Positions 60,527 through 64,000 of a stretch of 64,000 bases of DNA are shown here, one piece after another. Below the pieces are notes generated by a model. It was not told the DNA's origin and did not search any database. It saw only the letters and a list, made by a program, of their open reading frames with translations. Every line of letters begins with the position of its first letter. Within the stretch, counting starts at the first letter, position 1. This stretch comes from JBHOQX01 sp042408595 (lineage in GTDB: Bacteria > Chloroflexota > Chloroflexia > Chloroflexales > Roseiflexaceae). Location: NCBI GenBank assembly GCA_042408595.1, contig JBHOQX010000106.1:1-64000 (forward strand), given 5' to 3'. The position numbers and the translations under genes are program-made.

Positions 60527-61232
60527 CCGGCGGGCGCCCGTAATACAGCCGGTGCAGGCCGAACGGCGGCATGCCGAGCGCGTACAAGACCTGGTAGGCC
60601 CACCCGGTGATCACCACCCGCAGCGGCCCACGCGCCCGGTGCCGCCGCGCCGAGACGAGCACCGGCGGCCTCAGCGTGCGCACCGCCCCGGCGGCGCGCA
60701 GCCGGCGGCAGAACTCGATATCTTCCATCAGCGGGATGTCGGCGTAGCCGCCGAGGGCGCGGAAGACGGCGGCGCGGGCGAAGATCGCCTGGTCGCCGGT
60801 GAAGCTGCGTCGCAGCCGCGAGCGCAGCGTCGTGCTCCAGGCGATCAGGTCGTAGAGCGCGCCGGGCGCGTCGAAGCGCAGCGCGAAACCGCCGCCGACC
60901 ACGCGGGGGTCGCGCAGCGCCCCGGCGATCGCCGCCCCGGCCCCGGCCGGCAGCCGAGTGTCGGCGTGGAGAAACAGCAGCACATCGCCGGTGGCCGCCG
61001 CCGCGCCGGCGTTCATCTGGCGGGCCCGCCCGCGCCGTGCGACAACCACGCGGGCCAGCGGCGCGGCCAGCGCCGACGTTTGATCGTCGCTGCCGCCGTC
61101 GGCGACGATCAGCTCCGCGCCGGGGCAGGCGGCGCGGGCGGACCGCAGCGCCGCCTCGATCTGCCCCGCCTCGTTGAGCGTGGGGATGATGATGCTCAAC
61201 CGGTCGGCCGGCAGAAAGCGGGAGCTACGCAT
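60522..61232 (-). CDS. Family 2 glycosyltransferase, TIGR04283 type, second copy
   Basis: A 236-aa relative of the preceding glycosyltransferase on the other strand. LSIIIPTLNEAGQIEAALR, GRARQMNAGAAAATGDVLLF, HADTRLP and FTGDQAIFARAAVFRALGG are conserved. Its start overlaps the nucleoside hydrolase stop by eight bases. The two copies face each other with 168 bases between. They may add successive sugars to one product. Confidence 0.88.
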   Translation of the reverse strand: MRSSRFLPADRLSIIIPTLNEAGQIEAALRSARAACPGAELIVADGGSDDQTSALAAPLARVVVARRGRARQMNAGAAAATGDVLLFLHADTRLPAGAGAAIAGALRDPRVVGGGFALRFDAPGALYDLIAWSTTLRSRLRRSFTGDQAIFARAAVFRALGGYADIPLMEDIEFCRRLRAAGAVRTLRPPVLVSARRHRARGPLRVVITGWAYQVLYALGMPPFGLHRLYYGRPPE

Positions 61233-62100
61233 CGGCTCGACTCAGCAGCGCCGCCGCCAGCAGCCGGTCGAACCGCGCGATGGCGGCATCCAGGCAGACC
61301 AGCGCGTTCGGCGGGCCGCGGCGCAGGGCGGCCGAGAAGCCGCGCCAGCCCACCAGCACCCGTCGCGCCTCCAGCCGCGCCAGCGCCGGATCCCAGGCGA
61401 TGGCGACCGTCAGCGCGTCGTGCAGGATCGGGGTGCGCCGCTGCCAGGTGCGCCAAGCCAGGACGCAGCGCCCCAGCACCCGCGCCAGGGGGTCGTCGGT
61501 GGCGAGCAGCCGCCGCAGCCGCGCCGGCCCGAAGCGCGCCCGCCTCGTCACATGCATCCCCACCAGTGTCACCGGCAGGCCGGAGCGGAGCACGGCCCGC
61601 GCCGCCGCCGGGTCGCAGCGCAGATTCCAGTCCGGGTAGGGCGGGCACAGCGCGCCACCCATCGCAACCAGCCGCGCCCGCCCCGCGAGCGCCGGGTCGC
61701 GCCCGAGCGCCGCAGCGATGTTCGTCAGCGGCCCCAGACCGATGATCGTCAGCGGAGCGTGGTCCCGGGAAAGCGCGAGGACGAAATCGGTCACCTGGAC
61801 CTTCGAGAAGCCGCCGATCGTTTCTCCCCATTCGCCAATCTCGTGCGAAAACCGCGCCGGACCGGGGCGCCCATCGCTCATTGCGCGTGCCCCGGCGACA
61901 ACCGGCACATCCGGCCGCCCCGCGGCGGCCAGCAGCGCCGCCGCCAGCGCGGCCCGCCGCTCCACCGGCCCGACGACCGTCGTCACGCCGCAGAGCCGCA
62001 GATCGGGCAGCCGCGCCGCGAGCGCCAGCGCAAAAGCGTCGTCCACGTCGTCGCCGATGTCGGTGTCGATCAGAACGTTCACCAGCCTTCGTGCGCTCAC
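61225..62100 (-). CDS. Nucleoside hydrolase (IUNH family)
   Basis: A 291-aa N-ribohydrolase. The calcium-binding N-terminus IDTDIGDDVDDAFALALA is diagnostic, GPLTNIAAAL and AMGGAL follow, and the late His-Asp in TPILHDALTVA completes the site. It cleaves nucleosides to base and ribose, or may act on a modified nucleoside in this pathway. It lies 109 bases after the phosphatidyltransferase gene. Confidence 0.9.
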   Translation of the reverse strand: MSARRLVNVLIDTDIGDDVDDAFALALAARLPDLRLCGVTTVVGPVERRAALAAALLAAAGRPDVPVVAGARAMSDGRPGPARFSHEIGEWGETIGGFSKVQVTDFVLALSRDHAPLTIIGLGPLTNIAAALGRDPALAGRARLVAMGGALCPPYPDWNLRCDPAAARAVLRSGLPVTLVGMHVTRRARFGPARLRRLLATDDPLARVLGRCVLAWRTWQRRTPILHDALTVAIAWDPALARLEARRVLVGWRGFSAALRRGPPNALVCLDAAIARFDRLLAAALLSRADA

Positions 62101-62209
62101 TATACAGGATCCGGAAGGCCGGAAGACAAAGAGCCGCGCAGACGCGAAACCAGCGAGTCTCGCCCGCGCCCCCTCGCCCCCAGCTACTGACCCCAGCGCG
62201 GGGCGCCCC

Positions 62210-62848
62210 CTAGGTCGCTGTGCGCTCGCGTTTGCGCAGCCGCCGGGCGCGGTCGCCTAGAATAGCGCGACGGGTGAACAGCAGGCGTTGCAGTGCGGTC
62301 AGGTGCGAGAACACACCGACCGCCACCACCGCCCAAAAGAGCGCCCCGAGCTCCGGAAAGAGCTGCTGCGCGACCAGGCCCGCGCCCAGCACGACCAGCT
62401 TCTCCTGCCGCCCGGCGAAGCCGACATTGCACGATGCGACCAGCCCGGTCGACTCGGCGCGGGCACGCACGTAGCTCGCCATGATCATCCCGGTCAGCGC
62501 GAACATCGCCCAGCCGGCGGCGATCACGCCGCAGAGCGCGACGCCGAGCAGGATGAAGAACTCGGCGTAGCGATCTACCGTGTGGTCCAGCACGGTGCCG
62601 AACGGCGTCCCACCATCGCTGGCGCGGGCCGTCGCGCCGTCCAGCACATCGGCGATGCCCATCAGCAGCATCAAGACGACGCCCCATAGAAAGGCGCCGC
62701 GGGCGATGACAAAGCCGGCGAACGCGCCGAACACCAGGCTGATCAGCGTGAGCGCGTCGGGTGTCAGGCCCAGACGCAGACAGGCGCGTCCGAGCGGCAC
62801 CGTGGCGCGCTCGTAGCCATTGCGAAAGCGGGCCAGAAACGGTACCAT
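62210..62848 (-). CDS. CDP-alcohol phosphatidyltransferase
   Basis: A 212-aa membrane enzyme that swaps CMP for an alcohol on a CDP-activated lipid. The motif D-G-x2-A-R-x8-G-x3-D-x3-D is complete, from DGATARAS through GTVLDHTVD (about residues 68-90). Start MVPFLARFRNGYERAT resembles archaetidylinositol-phosphate-synthase-like members. I place it at ATG 62848, with GGAGGT at good spacing, four bases after the kinase stop. Inositol phosphate is a possible acceptor; not proved. Confidence 0.88.
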   Translation of the reverse strand: MVPFLARFRNGYERATVPLGRACLRLGLTPDALTLISLVFGAFAGFVIARGAFLWGVVLMLLMGIADVLDGATARASDGGTPFGTVLDHTVDRYAEFFILLGVALCGVIAAGWAMFALTGMIMASYVRARAESTGLVASCNVGFAGRQEKLVVLGAGLVAQQLFPELGALFWAVVAVGVFSHLTALQRLLFTRRAILGDRARRLRKRERTAT

Positions 62849-62852
62849 CGTG

Positions 62853-63761
62853 TTACCTCCCATGGGGCTGCGCCAGCAGCGTCGCCGCCCGGCGCTCCAC
62901 TTCCGCCGGTGTGATCGGGGCGTCGGGGCCGGTATGCTCGATCCAGATCGACGCGGTCGCGGCGCCGTAGCACCCGGCGGCGTACAAGTTCTGCGGGTCC
63001 TGCAGATAGGCGTGGATGAAGCCGGCCAGATACGTGTCGCCCGCGCCGGTCGGGTCGCGCGCGTCGGTGGCGTAGGCTGGGATGACGTACTGGCGGACGC
63101 CGTCGTCGATCACTGAGCCCGCCTCGGCCAGGGTGACGATCGCGATCGCGCAGCCGAGCGCCCGTAGCCGGCGCGCGGCCTCGGCAGCATCGACGCGCGG
63201 GTTCACGCCGGTGATCACCGCGGCCTCAACCTCGTTAGCCTTCACAACCTGGCACAACCCGGCCACATGCGTGAACTCCGGCGGGCAGATATGCTCGATC
63301 CGCCCGCCGGCTCCGATCCGCCGCAATAACCCCTGTGGGTCGAGAAACAGCGGCGCGTCGGCGGCGGCATGGATGCGTTCGATCAGCGCAGGCGGCGTCT
63401 CCTGCAGGATCGGACCGATGATCACCGCCGCGGCCCGGGCACAGGCCGGCGGTACGTCCTCGATCGGCGCGGCGACGCCGAGGACATCGAGCGTGCGGTT
63501 CCCGGCCGCGTCATAGATCAGCGAGAAACCGCCCGTCTCGGCGCAGGGCTGCACATAGGCCGCGATGCCGTAGCGCTGCGCGTCGCGCGCGAACGCCGCG
63601 CGATAGTCCGGCCCGACACGCCCGACGAGCGCGACCTCGTGGCCGAGCCGGCGCAGCGCCAGGCAGCCGTTGGTGGAACAACCGGACAGGACGCGCGCGC
63701 CGGTCGTCACGACCGGCGTCTGGATGAAATCGTAGACCGGGTTGCCGAAAGCGATAATCAT
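62853..63761 (-). CDS. PfkB-family carbohydrate kinase
   Basis: A 302-aa ribokinase-fold kinase. SGCSTNGCLALRRLGHEVALVGRVG near the N-terminus binds the substrate, and RDPTGAGDTYLAGF carries the catalytic Asp and anion hole. It could phosphorylate a sugar or an inositol-like alcohol used by the following phosphatidyltransferase, as in archaeal inositol kinase systems. Start ATG 63761 begins the conserved MIIAFGNPVYDF. Confidence 0.88.
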   Translation of the reverse strand: MIIAFGNPVYDFIQTPVVTTGARVLSGCSTNGCLALRRLGHEVALVGRVGPDYRAAFARDAQRYGIAAYVQPCAETGGFSLIYDAAGNRTLDVLGVAAPIEDVPPACARAAAVIIGPILQETPPALIERIHAAADAPLFLDPQGLLRRIGAGGRIEHICPPEFTHVAGLCQVVKANEVEAAVITGVNPRVDAAEAARRLRALGCAIAIVTLAEAGSVIDDGVRQYVIPAYATDARDPTGAGDTYLAGFIHAYLQDPQNLYAAGCYGAATASIWIEHTGPDAPITPAEVERRAATLLAQPHGR

Positions 63762-63925
63762 CTGAGAGCTATTCTTTTCAGCAGCGGACGCAGAAAGCCC
63801 GCCTATTCTATGCGGTTCGGTCGATTGGCGCAAGGGGATGTTTGCCGCTGAAGCGCCACGAAACCCGCGCGCCCCGCAACGACCGGGCGGAAACGAAGTC
63901 AAGGCTTCGCCGTCGCTGGGGCAGT

Positions 63926-64000
63926 CTAGCGAGTGATTGGCGCAAACGCGTAGAGCCGCCCGCCAAGCGTTGCAACGTAGAGCCGCCCGTCCCTGCCGAA
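63926..64000 (-). CDS. Partial beta-propeller protein (3' end only)
   Basis: The last 24 codons of a gene entering from the right: FGRDGRLYVATLGGRLYAFA and a TAG at 63926-63928. The G-RLY(V/A) pattern is that of PQQ-type beta-propeller repeats. The rest lies outside the window. Confidence 0.55.
   Translation of the reverse strand, partial: FGRDGRLYVATLGGRLYAFAPITR

Noticed and set aside
1..64000. CRISPR arrays, rRNA, complete insertion sequences and tRNA genes
   Set aside because: No regularly spaced direct repeats of 24-40 bp with unique spacers, no rRNA stretch, no transposase gene and no cloverleaf were seen on either strand.

Overview
The window is dense, high-GC bacterial DNA. I read it as a member of the Chloroflexota. 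The evidence is: the paired secreted-protein repeats in the PQQ-type dehydrogenase at 29560, a T-box-controlled tryptophan cluster containing TrpB2, a MetV-MetF fusion, a GH57 branching enzyme, an ATP-dependent DNA ligase, and many degenerate 7-8 nt tandem repeats scattered between and inside genes. The phylum call is inference from gene style; no rRNA or tRNA gene is visible.

Layout. 1-5000: DNA ligase, a polytopic membrane protein and a histone-deacetylase-fold enzyme. 5000-9200: an AT-richer foreign block with a perfect sigma-70-type promoter driving a large secreted GH2-like/CBM9 protein broken by an amber codon, a frameshift and an ochre codon. 9250-11350 (minus): GH57 branching enzyme and a low-molecular-weight phosphatase. 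11500-20400: YggS, SucD, an SDR, a fused LivH-LivM permease, an aminotransferase, GTP-type PEP carboxykinase and a cobalamin adenosyltransferase. 21000-32450: tryptophan region (T-box leader, trpB2, trpS, trpE, trpG, later trpD) interrupted by an acetyltransferase, an ATP-grasp-like protein, a peptidase remnant and a secreted sugar dehydrogenase.

32450-35430 is an accessory island: a decayed mobile-element edge, a DUF4926 protein, a frameshifted unknown gene, and a CdiA-CT-like toxin tip broken by a single-base insertion plus a 71-bp tandem duplication, followed by an intact probable immunity gene. 35430-45370: 7TM-GAF-HTH sensor, UvsE, DUF1992, a decayed unknown gene, a TspO-like protein, a DapB-like dehydrogenase, a probable 6S RNA with its own promoter, holA, rpsT and murJ.

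45440-54770 is one ABC-importer operon (lipoprotein, GH42 beta-galactosidase, permease, APH-type kinase, permease, ATPase). A MetV-MetF gene has entered just before the ATPase gene and is bounded by a perfect 40-bp direct repeat. 54840-63760 is a lipid/glycan-like cluster: Tes-like radical SAM enzyme, disulfide oxidoreductase, methyltransferase, a selenoprotein-B-family protein with an in-frame UGA and an adjacent SECIS-type hairpin, two TIGR04283-type glycosyltransferases, nucleoside hydrolase, CDP-alcohol phosphatidyltransferase and PfkB kinase. The strongest candidates for new biology are the UGA/SECIS selenoprotein in this cluster, the re-arranged toxin gene, and the insertion into the ABC operon.
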